This document shows positions 20,241 to 32,476 of a DNA stretch of 64,000 nt, one piece after another. Location of the stretch: assembly GCF_028858725.1 (NCBI RefSeq), contig NC_084771.1:11312915-11376914 (forward strand), given 5' to 3'. Positions within the stretch are counted from its first letter, which is position 1. Every line of letters begins with the position of its first letter. Source of the DNA: Colius striatus (Eukaryota > Chordata > Aves > Coliiformes > Coliidae). A model generated the notes under the pieces. That model ran no database searches. It saw only the letters and a program-made list of their open reading frames with translations, and was not told the origin of the DNA. Position numbers and translations under genes: made by a program.

Positions 20241-20785
20241 AGCAGCCTGCTTTTGTCCCCGTGGAAAGCAAGCACAGGGTGTCAGAGAAGAGGAGGGGAG
20301 GCAGGGACAGCAGGGAAAGTTTATCCCTTCTGCGGGTTTCTTTCCTTTCAGAGCAGACAAAGCTGTCTGTGGCCTCACAGATCCCGGGGAATGGGATCAA
20401 AGCAGCCCCGTGTCTCAGGTGCTGTGTCTGAACTGCACTCATCCTCCTGTTTTTAACCCTGTGTTTTGTTTCTAGAGGGCACAAGCACTGCCAGTACACT
20501 CCCTGGGACTTTGGTTGCTCAGAGCCTGGTGCTCAGGGCTTTTCCTCCCTGGCTGTGGTCATCCTTGTAGCAGGCAGGTGGACAGCTCAGAGGGGACTGA
20601 CCACCCATAGTGTCCCTCTGACCTGCCTCAAGAGCATCTCTGCCCTTGGCTCTGCCTGGAGGAGCTCACACACCACTCTAGGACAGCTTGCTTTACCAAA
20701 AAGCAATGCACAGTTTGAAAGAAAACCATTTGAAATAGGCTCAATCTTTGCACCCAACATGCAAGTTCCTTCCAAGCTATTGTAG
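20241..20785. other. Non-coding interval; nothing specific seen
   Basis: Average composition; no gene or repeat recognised. Confidence 0.45.
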
Positions 20786-20932
20786 CATCATCGAAGCCTA
20801 GAATGGTTTGGTTTGGAAGGGGCCTTAAATCTCATCTCATTCCAACCCCTCTGCCATGGACAGGAACATCTTCCACTAGCCCAGGTTGCTCCATCCTGGC
20901 CTTGAACACTTCCAGGGATGGGGCAGGTAGCC
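20786..20932 (-). mobile_element. CR1 LINE 3' fragment, subfamily C
   Basis: Contains CTAGAATGGTTTGGTTTGGA, AGGGGCCTTAAATCTCATC, CCAACCCCTCTGCCATGGAC, CTTCCACTAGCCCAGGTTGC and CTTGAACACTTCCAGGGATG, the classic CR1 3' UTR in reverse complement. Confidence 0.9.
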
Positions 20933-23379
20933 AGCAGGTTGGTGCCAGGATAGCTTCAGCCAACTGTCAGTAGCCATCTCCACAGCAGGGGACACACAGT
21001 GACACAGATCTCTAACTTCCCATCAAAACAGCAGGAACAATAAGGTGTCAAAATGTCTTTGGATCTGCTGAGGTCTTCTGAAGCCATAGGAAAGTCTAAC
21101 AAGCCCTACAGAAGAGAGCATGAGGGACATTTATGACAGGGGGAATGTCTGAGTGAGGTGGTTTCTTTGGCCTTTGTGTGTAAATCTTCACTGTCCATTC
21201 TGACAAACAGAATTCTTCCAGGCAGAATCAAGAGAACTCAGGGGAGGAAAGGGTTAAGAGCCCTCCAGGCCATGGGCTGACCAACAGACCTTCCCATATT
21301 GTTCCTTTTCTTATCCCCTGTCACTGGGAGGATTAGCAGTCAGCAGATTAACCCAGTCAGTGCCCCACAAGCCCATGAAGGGCAGTGGGGAGAAAGGCTG
21401 AATTCCAAAAGGGTCGGTTGGGTGTCCATGTAGGAGGCAGCAAAGAGCTGCAGGGGGAAAAAGTCCAGAGGACTGAAAGAGGAGAGGATGTGCAGGGACA
21501 GTGAAGAATATTAACCACATACATCAGCTTTCTGCTCTGAAGGAGAGAGGTGAAGCCCTTGGAGCCTGTCTGTTTGCAAAGGACACCAGCAAGGTCTCCA
21601 CAAGCAGGTGCAGAAGGCTCTAGGATGGGAATCTGTGGATAAACCCAGAGCTCCACAAGCCAGGCAGCCAGCAAGAAGCCCAGCAGCAGGCTGAAGTGAG
21701 CAGAAAAGCTGCTGCCCACAGGTCAGCGAGGACCCCCATAAAGCCCTGTGTAAACTCTGGCCTCACCCACCAGACATGCAATGGGCTGAACCTGCTGTGC
21801 CCTCATTCCTGGGAGCCCTAATTAGCACCCTCAGCAATGCATTAGCACACAGGGTGCAGCTGAGCCACAGCCTGACACGAGAGTGAGGCTCTACAGATCA
21901 TGGCTGCTTGGCTGAGCTGAGAGATCTCAGAAATGATCTGATTGGGGATTTTCTTGCCTAAACCCAAAACTCTCACAAGTCAAGTAAAATTGGCACGGAG
22001 AAAGAAAGCAGATGAGCTTCACAAAGGCAAAGGAGGGTGGATGGATGGATGGCAGGGCTTTGGTACATGCAGTTCACAAGGGCAACAATGAGAAAAGATT
22101 ATCTTTTCATGATGGAAAGCTTCAGCATCCCAGGGGAAGCCTTGAGCATGATTCCCATCAATTCCTGAAGGGGCTTAAACTCCAGTCACTCATGGTAGAG
22201 CTAAATCCTGACCTCGGGCTATTCTGGGATTCAGAGCTCTCCACTCCTGTGAAACCTCTTCCACTTGGCTGGGAACAATTCAATATCCACATGGAGATGT
22301 GTGTGATCATGACTTGAGTCCAGTGGTTAAGGCATCTCCACTTCAGTCCTCCTTCTTGTGAGTTTCCAAGGGATTGAAGCAAAATAAAGCAGCTGTCTCA
22401 GGGAAATGCTTCACTACAACCTCCTGCAGCGTGAGGGGGGTGTGGATTCAGGTCCCAGGAGGCAGCAGCTTCTGGTGGCTGAGTAAGAACTTTTACCTGG
22501 CCCTGGTGGGAAGAGACTCACCTCTTTCTATCCAGTTTGGTGGTATCAGCTCTCAAAAGATGCTTCTTTGCTTTTTCCCCAGCTGACCCTCTGCAGGTGC
22601 CTTCACCAACATTTCATACACCATCCCATTTGACAGACTGAGGGAAATCTGCAGATAGGGGCAAAAAGAAACCAGTTTGCCTTGCAATTTGGTCTGGATT
22701 TCAAATCCAAGGAGAAACCTCCACCACATCTCCTGGTTCAGAAAGCTTTTCCCCAAAGCCCATCCAAAAAAGCCCCAGTGTTACTATGGATCTCATCCAT
22801 TTCCCTAGAGGACTCACCTACACTCAGACAGGTTGGAGAGATCCAGAGACAGAAAAGGGAGATCAATGGACATGGAAGTGAATGAGCTGATACTGATGGG
22901 AGAAGCTGTCAAGCTTCATCTCTACCCATCAGTTCTGGGTCCCATGACTGAGTAAATGCTGCTGAGCCATCACCAGCACAAGGCTTCCAGAGGTATTTAG
23001 GAGAGTAGCCATGGTTTGAATGGGGATGAAACACCCCAACGTCACAGCCAGCCTGGGACTGAATGAGCTGAAGCAAAAGAAGGGGCACAGGGCTGCTGAT
23101 TGCCCCTTCCACTCCAGCCATGCTTTGAGGATGGTTAATTGCTGCCACACCAGAAACTGCATAAGGAGAGTTGTGTGAGGACAATATCTAAGATTACCTC
23201 ATGCTGGCCTTAGTCTGAGCCATGAGGGTGAGTTGAGGCACTCCTGAGAAAGAAGCCTTCAGCCCCAGGTCCAGCTGCTCTTCTGCATCTCCATGGATTC
23301 ACGCTGAAACCTCGTTTCATTGATCAAGGCCTGAAATCGATGGGCATCAGAGTGCTAAGACACCATCCAAATAAAGATC
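20933..23379. other. Non-coding interval
   Basis: No coding exon is seen. A small homeodomain-motif patch lies at 21818-21846 (CCTAATTAGCACC, AATGCATTAGC). A (GGAT)n run of four units lies near 22037-22052. A faint tRNA-like box occurs at 22318-22340 but does not extend to a full tRNA. Confidence 0.4.
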
Positions 23380-23560
23380 ATACAAACAGCAATAAAATAG
23401 CACCATTGATTTTAAAATTCCCCATCTAAGGCTTTATAAAGTATTCATTAAATGTCTATTAGGATAAATTGAAAGCATTAGGAGCATGGGTAACTGGTTA
23501 TGCAGATTTGCAAGCGTTTTTGGTTCATTTAGAAACGTTCCATCCACACACAGAGGGAAG
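23380..23560. promoter_or_regulatory. AT-rich candidate conserved non-coding element
   Basis: AT-rich island with CATTGATTTTAAAATTCC, AAGTATTCATTAAATGTC, AGGATAAATTGAAAGC and GGTTATGCAGATTTGCAAGC, the last containing two octamer-like half-sites. No repeat or open-frame explanation is visible. Confidence 0.3.
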
Positions 23561-25069
23561 GAGACATTGATAGTAATGATCCCAATCTGGTTTGTTATTC
23601 TCTATATAACTCAAAGCTGCTCCCAGAGACAGAAAAGGATCCATTTCCTCCTCTCCTGTCTTTACAGGAGGTCAATAAGCTAAGGAAGACGACTGAATTT
23701 TTCATCTGTTAAGAGGAACAAAGCCACATTGAGAGAACACTTTGTGTGGCTCAGGGAGGATGGCAGCACCTCCTTTGAAAGGGCCTGATGTTTGCTGATT
23801 ACATGGTTGTTAATATGGTTGAGAGGGTCACCATTTTCAAGCACATGGTGAGTTGGATCGTTTTCATCCCTTTGCAAAGAGAAGCTGCTTTGGTAACAGT
23901 GGGGTGTGTGTCATGTATCTACAGGGCTCTCAAGGAGGATGGCAACCCACGCTCATTTAATGGTTGTCAATCAACCACAGAGCAAGGACAGGGTTATTAC
24001 TCAACAGCAGAGTCTGGGGTAGAGCAAAATGGGATCATAAAACATACATAAGGGTCTGCTCTCTGACAGTGATGCAATTATTACTCACTGCAACTGAGAG
24101 CAATGAAAAGCTGTCCTGTGCTGCCTGTTGCACAGCCAGAGGTGGGATTCCCTTCTTGTAATGTTAATGCCTATAGATATGGCCAAAACTCTCTGCCTGG
24201 GTTTTCTTGATGCTGCCAGAGCACAATTTGTGCCTCCTTGAGGCAAATCCTCTCTGCAGCAGCTGTGGAGGGAGATGCAGCAGTCACCTCTGCAGCGCTT
24301 CTGAGGTGGAATAGCTCTGCCTTGAAGACATGGCTGGGTACAGGGAGAAGCTGGTGGGTGAATGGGGTCATTAGTCACACTCTCCTGCACAAACAAACTG
24401 AAGCACAAAGAGACTATTAAGACACTCAGCTCCTGGAGGCAGAGGGGATCTCCATCATCTGGCTGTGGGTGTCCAGTGCTGAAGCCTTTGGTTTACTTGG
24501 GGCTCAAACCTCCTGTAATAAGGATTCACAGCTAACTAAAGGCAAATACCCCACTTTGGTCTGATACCAGGCCCTGTAAAGTATGTGTCTCTATTTCACC
24601 TTCCTCACTGCAGCCTGCCAAGTGAGTGCTTGAAACATTTTGGAGGAGGGGCGAAAGGGAGGACACGAATAAAAACTTCCCTCCTGCTTCCAGGCTGGTT
24701 CCTTTTGCAGTGCAGGTTGTTCAGACAGCAGCCTCCTGTGTGTGGTACAAGACCTCTGCCCAAGACATTTCTCAGAGAGCCATGGTCCAAAACACCCAAG
24801 ATGCAGCTATGGGAGGGTGTGCCAGGAGTCCTGGTTGCCTTCCTAAGTCTGCTTTTGGAGGACACTTAATCTCTCCGTGACTCAGTTTCCCCACTATGAC
24901 CATAGAGGAAATCCCCCAGTAGCTGGCATAATGCTGAGAAAGCCTTGGAAGAGCAGCACCAAACAGCTCATGATGCTTCATCTCTCCCTTCAGCCCATTC
25001 CCTCAATGTTCTTTCATTTTCTTGCCTCCCCTGCTTCTCCTTCCATTGAATGCTCTGAAAACACCTGAT
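23561..25069. other. Non-coding interval; nothing specific seen
   Basis: Average composition; open frames are short and unrecognised. Confidence 0.45.
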
Positions 25070-25205
25070 TCTGTTGCTTTGTGAATTATTAGAGGCATTT
25101 ACCATAGGCCCTCTCATTAATTATTCACAGCTGTTTTGTTCTGGGGCTCAGATGTAATTAATGGCTCAATTAATATTTAAATATTAACTATTTTTAAAAA
25201 CCCAA
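25070..25205 (-). promoter_or_regulatory. Candidate POU4-responsive enhancer with E-box
   Basis: On the minus strand, CAGCTG (25133-25128) is followed directly by TGAATAATTAATGAG (25127-25113). The latter matches the POU4 consensus from in vitro selection as I remember it (TG[A/C]ATAATTAATGAG). Nearby are TGAATTATTAG (25082-25092), GTAATTAATGG and CAATTAATATTTAAATATTA. CAGCTG is an E-box class bound by proneural bHLH factors. This suits autoregulation of the POU4 gene 20 kb away; function is inferred. Confidence 0.45.
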
Positions 25206-28200
25206 GACATCTCTGTTAAGCTTGTCCATTGAGAAATAAACTGCAGGGCAGGAGAGAGCTGGGCAGAGAAGCTGAGCAGCACGGCGTGGAGTGGCCAGCT
25301 CGGTCCTGCAAGCACAGGTCTGTGTGCAAAGGAAACCTCAGAGTGGGAGCTGCAGTGGGGAGAGGAGAACTGGTGGAGAGGCAGCCTCTGAGCCCGACCA
25401 GCCTGCCTTGGAAGGTCAAGGCAGGAGGAGCAGAGGTCTGCTGCTGTTAAATCCTTGGGGAATCACCATCAGCCCCAAGTGGGCATTTCTACAGAGACTT
25501 GACCATCCAGAAACTCCTGATCTGCCTGGGATTTTGGACCTCCAGCAGCACTTAAACCCTTGCAAAGTCAGGTATCCTGCTGCTGTTTCCTTCTTCTCCT
25601 CCTGCTGCACATCTCTGAAGAGAGATGGAGGAAAGCAGAAAGACCCAAAGCTTGGATGGCATAAAGTGGGAAGCAACGAGATGTTCTTCCACCAGTGAGG
25701 CTGCCAGAGACCCCACTCCTGCACAGAGCTCTGAGACTTTCTCCTGCCTTTACTGCTTGGGATAGTTAATTCTACAGGTGGTTTGGTGAGAAACAGAGTC
25801 ATATAGGAACTTGAACTTCTGTTAGATGGGAAAGGCTAAGGTTGGGTTTGCCTGGAAAAGAGAGAAAGGGAAGGTGGCTTGATGTTTGAGTGAAATGGGA
25901 TATTCCAATTTGACAGCACTGGAACAAGTATGTTTTTACTGGGCTTAAAATAAGGAAGAAAAAAATCAACTGCAAAGTAAGTTTGATGAACTAGAACAAA
26001 GTTGATGTGGAGATGAAATAAAAACGTTGCATCCTAACTGTGATAAAGCAGAACTTCCCTGCCATCAACTCTGCTCGTTCTTATTTGCCTGATTGTCCCC
26101 AAAGTGAGATTTCATCCAAAGGGATTTATCCCAACAACCCCAAATTCAGTTGCAGTGTCAACAACACATTTCCCCACAAAACACACAGCCCAGGGGGAAT
26201 TCTTTTTCCCCAGGGAACAGTGCAGAAATATTTCCTTTCTCTCTGGCCTGAGCATTTCTCATTCCCTGAACACCTCAGGATCCTCGCTGCTGACAGCCAG
26301 GAGAGGTGAGTGATACCCTGAACAAAGAGCCCCGTTCACTGCTCCCTCCTCAGGGCTCTCCCGGACCCAGAGCTGAGGTTTATCCCACTGATGAGGTTTT
26401 TGCCTCCTGTCTACGTGGCGGTCTGGGGGGTCAGACCTGCCTCCCACTGTCTGACCCAGTGGGAAGATGTTGCTCTCACCCACTCATCCCTCTGACGGGA
26501 ATTCGTGGCGTGGCTTTCACTCTATAAAGCATCCCTGGAGCCAGGTACCTCCGGGTGCCTTCCGCCAGCCTTCTGCTCGCATCCTGATCACTCGCAGCGG
26601 GTGATTTACAGCATCATCCCTCCCTCCCTCCACACAACCACTTTACTGAGGCTCAGCCTCACCCGAGCAGGCGCTGGGCTGGGTCAGCTCGGCTCCACAA
26701 GCCAACATCATATACAGTAGCTCTCGGCAGCTGAATAATAGATGGCTGCTGCTTTGTGAAGGTCCCGTAACGTGATCCCCGGCGCTGGGACACACGGACA
26801 GAGCTGGAGCGGGGAAGCCACCCGCTAATGCGACCCGCGGCCACCTGATCCGTGTCCCTCGAGCACGAGCTGGTGCCCAGCCAATAGATGCCTGTTGGGG
26901 AAGAAATGAGAGCCCTGGTTCTTAGGGGCCGGCTGACACTTGCCTCCCCGCACAGCTCCCCCCCGGCAGGCTCTGACAGTGCAGAGGGCAGATGCTGCAG
27001 CAGCCACACTCTTGCACCCTGCCCTTCTCACCCCTCCCCTGACACAGTCCCCACGCTCTCCAGCTGGAAAGTATTTGGGTCTCACCATCCTCAGCATTCT
27101 GCTGGGAATCAGGCACCCAGACCCCCACGGGTTGTGGTCACATCTAGAGTGACCATCCTGTCCTGCTTCCACTGAAGCATCGCACTGGTTTGTGCCTGTT
27201 CGGCGTGGCTGTGAGCACGTGTGGGGCTTTGCTACAAAAGAAACCAGCTCCTTTCCAACGCTTGCAGAAGGCAGCTGTATCAATTCAACTTTGCACTGCC
27301 TGATAAAACCGGGCACAGCTCCTCTGCGGCCAGTTCTTAGCAGCAAGGAGTTCACTGGTGATACTTTTGCTTTTCGGTAGACCTCAAGCTCCCAAGTAAG
27401 CTCTTCTCCCTCCTCTCCTCTACAGAGGGACAGCAGCTTCCATGCTACCTCAAACCCACTCCCTGCACTCTACAATTCTCCTCTGTGCTGCACAGCATGA
27501 GGGCTTATGCTCCCCTAGGAGGAAAACTGAGATGTTCCAAAAAGGTGGGGTTTTTTCCCCAAGAGCTGCAGTTGCAGAAGGTTCCCATCCCTGTCCCCGG
27601 GTGCTTGGGCACTGACAAAGCTTGTAGATAGCTGAGAAAAGCCAAAGACCGGCAGATCCTCGGTGTGCTGAATCTCTCGACTGCCAGAGGGTGCAAGAGC
27701 CCAGCTGAGCATCCAGGGGAAGGGGTAACTCGTCCCACTCCTCAGGTGGTGGGGCTGAACACGCCTTTTCCACCCCACCCCAGCCTGTTCACATCCACCA
27801 GCTGCACAACGGGAAGAGAAACCGCTCGCAGGCACAGCCCTGCATCACCCAGCTGGGACTCTGCCAGGCTGCCAACCAGGGGGGTCCAAAACTCTTGGTT
27901 TCCATTCCTCTGGGAATCTCACCCTCCGTACAAACACCTCCTGGCATTTTTAGCGCCCCCTTTGCCTTTCCCATTGTTGCAGACGTCTTGTTTCCCCCTG
28001 TGCACGGTCACGGTGTGACTCCAGGCTCTGCTAAATGCATCATCACACACTGCGAGGGGGCCGTGCAACACCGGGACGCTCTCAGACAGTGCTGGGAGTT
28101 AAATCAGCACAGCAAGGAGAGCTGGAGCAGTCTGCCAAGGGGAGAGGGATGCTGTCCTGTGACCCTGCCCCTGGCGAGGGGCGCCGGGTGGCCGATGCAC

Positions 28201-31200
28201 GTCTGGAGCAGCGGCTCCCGGGGCAGGAGATGCTCACCTTCCTCAAACCTGCAAACCCCGAGGGAGGGAGGGTCGCTGAGATAGGAATAAAAATCAGTGC
28301 GGCTGGCTGGGAGAGGAGGGGTCGTGTGCCCTGGGAGATGGGGAGAACTGGGAAAGGGGAACAGCGACAGCGGCCAGTGCTCCTGCCTTCGGTTTCTCTC
28401 GTTAAATCCCAACCTAGCCCCGAATCTTCCCTTCCAGCACTTTAACCCAGGAGCCCGTTGCAAGCTCACACGAGGGAAAGCTGAAGCTGGACTCGAGGCA
28501 GGCTGGAAGCTGCTGCGCTGCCACCCGCCCCAAGCGCCCGGATCTCCATCTGCCGCCTCGCTCGGGGGCTGTGCCGCTACCTGCCCTGCTCACCATATTG
28601 CTGCTGCTTTCCAGCTCGGGCTAATCACCCTGTAGAGCTATTCTACCATCCTCACGCCTGACAGCCGGCAGCTTGTGCGCCTCAGCCCGGGCTTGAAAAG
28701 CCTCGGCGGGGCAGGTTTGCTGCAGGCGATGGGGAGCGCAGGTCCCGACACACACGCAACACCCATCCCGGCTGCGGGGGAACACGCTCCAGCAGCAGAC
28801 GTGGGGCTACCAACACGGCGTGGGGGCTACCAACACGGCGTGGGGTCACCGGAGCCCGCGTCAGCTGCCAGGCACAGCCACCCGCCGCAGTTACCCACCC
28901 CGGCTCCTGCACACGCAGACGCTGGAAGGGCTGAAACGGGGCCGGGGGATTGCGAGGGGCTGAAAGTGTAGCTGGGGGTCGGGTTTAGCGGCAGAGTGCT
29001 GAGGTGAGGATGCATCACCCAGCTGGAAACGCAGCTCCTGTCCGACCTGTGCCAACGGGGACAGTGAAAATCAGCTGAGATAAATAGGAAGGCTGGATTT
29101 TTCTTTCCCCCTCACCTGAAGTGAGATGCTCTTATGAAAAAGATGCCTCACTCTGTTTCTGAACAAACTCTTCACTTAGCAGTTATTCAGGCTTCAACTT
29201 TCACCTGTTCTCAGCTTGTCCTTTCTCAGTTTAGGACGTTTTAAGAACCAAACCACCGTTTTGAAGCAAAACCAAACCCCCAAACCACTCCCCCCTAAAT
29301 GAATGCTATTGATTATTTTCTAATCGTTTCCCTGCTTTTTCTTCCCTTTGAACTTGACCTGGGTTTCAGATCTGTTCAGGGGAACATATTCCTGAAATGC
29401 AAGTTCAGTGAAAGCTTTGCATAACACAGGCTTGGAGAGGAAAAAGAAAACCGTGGTTTGAAGCACAACTCGCTGTGTTTTACTCCAATAAAAAGCTCCA
29501 CAATTCTTTCTGTGAAAGAATTGGATCTGTTTGGGTTTGTGGGTTTATCAAAAAGCTCATTAGAGCTGATTATTTCTTGAGTTGCAATAGGATACTTCCT
29601 ATAGACCTCCTTTTTCAGGCTCAGAAATTCAACCCCCAAAACCTCCTTAACCTTTGTGCTCTGGAGTCAAAATCTTGAGAGTTATATCCAGGGATTAAAG
29701 ATCTCTGTGATGAGGTGAAAATACACACGGGCTGGCATCCTGGGGAGCACTGTGGTAACACTGGGGGGACATTTTCCGGGGGGGTGGTGCTCAGATGACA
29801 GTGAGGCTCTCACATGGAGTGACTTTGTTCCTTCTCCACACCTCACAATCGCATCTCCAGAGAAACCCCAGTGACCCAAGAGGTTAATGCTGTCCCCACT
29901 CTCACCTGCCCTTTTCCACACACTTGTACACACTTTGTGGTTCCTGCTCCTCAGCTTTTTCATTGATTTACCTCTTTGGTCCCATCAAGCTTCATCCAGC
30001 ATCACACAGAAGGCTGGAAAGTGGGGTTCACCTGTGAGCAACCAGGAGAGGTCGGCAAAGAAGGGGTTTAGAAAGAAGGGCTGTGCAGAGGGGGAAGTCA
30101 ATAGACATAGTTTGTGGAGCATCTGCCAGTTTGGGAACACAAAATTTGGTTCAGGAGGAGGGGAGGGAAGGGTCATGTCCTTGCAGAGCTCTGCGGGCTG
30201 GGTGCACTCAGGCTGCATGGTGTGTGCCCTGAGTCCCTGCTTGCCACAGGGCTCCCGGACACTGAGAGGCAACAAATCAAGTGTGAGCAAGTCCACAGGC
30301 AGTTGTCCATCCCTGGGAGAGAGGAGGGGAGGGGGGAGGGGACAAGGCTGCATGGGAAGGATTCCCAGGACACCCCTCATTGTGCACACGCTGCTCCCAG
30401 CTGCTGCCCTGCCTGCCACCAGCACATCTCCATAACGTGAGCTGACACGGCTCCTGCAGGAAGACGTGGGATTGGAAACCTCCCCTTCAGACCCTCTAAT
30501 TGGAGTTAACTTTTGCCCTGGGAGGGACTCCATTACCAGGGAACCCTGTGGAGGGGCAGCAGTAAATTGGGGTTTGATGGGTCCTAACAAAAGTCGTCTT
30601 CCAAGGGTCCCCCACTGCTTCACACCAGACTTTCTCCCATCCTTTCCCCTCCCACCAGCCTCTCTCCCCCTCTCCTCATCAGCTGCTCTCTGACTGGTAA
30701 AATGTTTACACTCCATGCAGATCCACAAATCAATTAGAGACACATTTAGCTGACATATGGCTTCTCCAAGTCCATCTCCTTGACTGATACAGCCAGAGGG
30801 AATAAAAGACCTGGGCTGGAGCCCCTGTGTCCCACCCTTATGGACAACAACAGTTTTTAATGACCCCTTTAAATCAGTTCTGCATGAGGGGTATGGGCCA
30901 AAGCCATTATCTTCTGACATTTATGACCAGGACACACTGACTGCTCTGTCCCTAATGCTTCTGCAAGCCCACTGCTTTCACCTATCAGGAAAATAGTGTT
31001 TCTTCTCTGCCCTAAACAACAGTCACTACAGCTGGGCTGGGAGACCTCAACCTGCTTGGGCTGGCAGCAAATGAAAGGTATCATTGTGAGGGAAGGAGAG
31101 GGAGAGAATGATTCTCTCATCACTTTGATGGGTCCCCCTCCCTTTTCCTCAACTGCCTCCACTCCATGTAGACAAGACCCACCAGCCTCCAGAGCTGGCT

Positions 31201-31769
31201 CTTGTCTGTACAGACAGACAGACAGCAGTCAGGGCAGAGAGCTGCTCCAGCAAAGCACAGACTAAAGTGAGCCTCTGCACAATAAGGCGATTGTGAGGAA
31301 AAGACCCTTTAAAGGATATTCTCCCCCTCCTGTGCCTATCTTATTTCACTCTCCATTAATGTATTGGTTAATGAAATGCCCTAAATCAGTATCAAAATGC
31401 TTCCATGGGCTCATCCCCAGCAGCTGCTGCAATGGGAGTGGGTGCTGAGCCACTGCGAGAGCAGAGAGCCAGCCGTGAGCTGGGTGACCCAGGGATGGGG
31501 CCAGACAGGCTGAGAAGGAAGGTGGCAGGAGGCAGATCACAGAGACATTGGAAGGAAAACATAGAGCCCGTTGTTTTTGGGCCACCCCACTGCCTATAGG
31601 GTTTGATGGGAATCATTCCTTATGCAGCTTGTCTGAAATATGTACCATGTATGTCACAAACTCCTGCCCTGGGTTTGGCTCCATATAGAGGAGCTACACT
31701 GCTGTCCCACCAGCCTCTGGAGACATTCCCCACATCCAGCTTTCTTAGGGTGAGAGGATGTAACAAGCA
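25206..31769. other. Non-coding interval
   Basis: No convincing gene. Minor features: moderately CG-rich blocks at 26700-26860 and 28140-28960; a 20-bp unit starting GGGGCTACCAACACGGCG repeated twice at 28803-28842; an AT-rich part at 29200-29680; a (CAGA)n run near 31210-31226; a homeodomain-motif patch at 31348-31380 (CCATTAATGTATTGGTTAAT). Open frames up to 311 codons on the minus strand at 29985-30920 lack any domain and have no codon-like character. Confidence 0.4.
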
Positions 31770-32245
31770 TGTCCTGTCACTGGCCACCACAGAAGTCAGA
31801 CTGGCCTCATCTTTTCACCACCTGCCCTTTAGGGATTTGTCAGCATGGATAAGGGCTACTCTCAGCCTTCTCTTCTCCAGGCTGAACAGCCCCAGATCTC
31901 ACAGCCTTTCCTCCTCACAGAGATGCTCCAGTCCCCTCAGCATCTCTTCAGCCTTGCACTGGCCTCTCTCCAGCAGTTCCCTGTCCCTCTGGAGCTGAGG
32001 AGCCCAGAACTGGACACAGGACTCCAGATGAGGCCTCAGCAGGGCAGAGCAGAGGGGGAGCAGAACCTCCCTCCACCTGCTGCCCACACTCTGCTCGATG
32101 CCCCCAGGATGCCATTGGCTCCCTGACCACGAGGGCACATTGCTGCTCATGGTTAATTTGCTGCCCACCAGCATTCCCAGGCTCTTCTCCATGAAGCTGC
32201 TCTCCAGCAGGTCCCCCCCAGCCTGTCCTTGTGCCTGGATTGCAG
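31770..32245 (-). mobile_element. CR1 LINE internal fragment (ORF2 3' part)
   Basis: Starts within the 3' UTR (CCTGTCACTGGCCACCACAG) and runs through CTTCTCTTCTCCAGGCTGAA, GATGCTCCAGTCCCCTCAGC, AACTGGACACAGGACTCCAG, CTGCCCACACTCTGCTCGAT and GATGCCATTGGCTCCCTGAC, to CAGCCTGTCCTTGTGCCTGG. It lacks the 3' tail, so it is truncated at both ends or its tail has been lost. Confidence 0.9.
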
Positions 32246-32462
32246 AACACAGACACAGCGACAGAACACTCACGCCACCTCTGCAGTCAGCCCACCCTTT
32301 GCCCAACGCTTCCCAGCCATGCCACGAGGATTTCTGCGCTAAGAGGCCACAGGTACGGGAGCACAGAGCTCCTCATTCACTTGGGCTGAGCAAAGCCACC
32401 GCTTCCATGCCTTTGGGACGGGGAGGGGAAGGCACCTCCGGGGCTGCAGCCGCTGACGCATC
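32246..32462. other. Non-coding interval
   Basis: Short unique sequence between the CR1 copy and the CTCF-like site, with no recognised feature. Confidence 0.4.
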
Positions 32463-32476
32463 GCCCCATCTAGTGG
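32463..32476 (-). promoter_or_regulatory. CTCF-like motif
   Basis: Reverse complement reads CCACTAGATGGGGC, 13 of 14 positions matching the CTCF core CCASYAGRKGGCRS. The mismatch is G for C at position 12. It lies in a locally CG-rich stretch (32410-32560). Binding is inferred from the motif only. Confidence 0.4.

Noticed and set aside
22315-22385. tRNA-like sequence (CCAGTGGTTAAGGCA box)
   Set aside because: Resembles the A-box of a serine-type tRNA, but no acceptor-stem pairing, anticodon stem or proper B-box follows, and no SINE tail is visible.
29985-30920. Minus-strand 311-codon open frame
   Set aside because: Longest frame outside POU4, but with no domain, no repeat of a known family and low-complexity patches; a plus-strand frame overlaps it. 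Length alone is not enough in GC-rich DNA.
31899-32306. Minus-strand frame containing SWSGSQWHPGGIEQSV and SCVQFWAPQLQRD-like text
   Set aside because: This is the decayed C-terminal end of a CR1 reverse-transcriptase ORF within the LINE copy, not a host gene.
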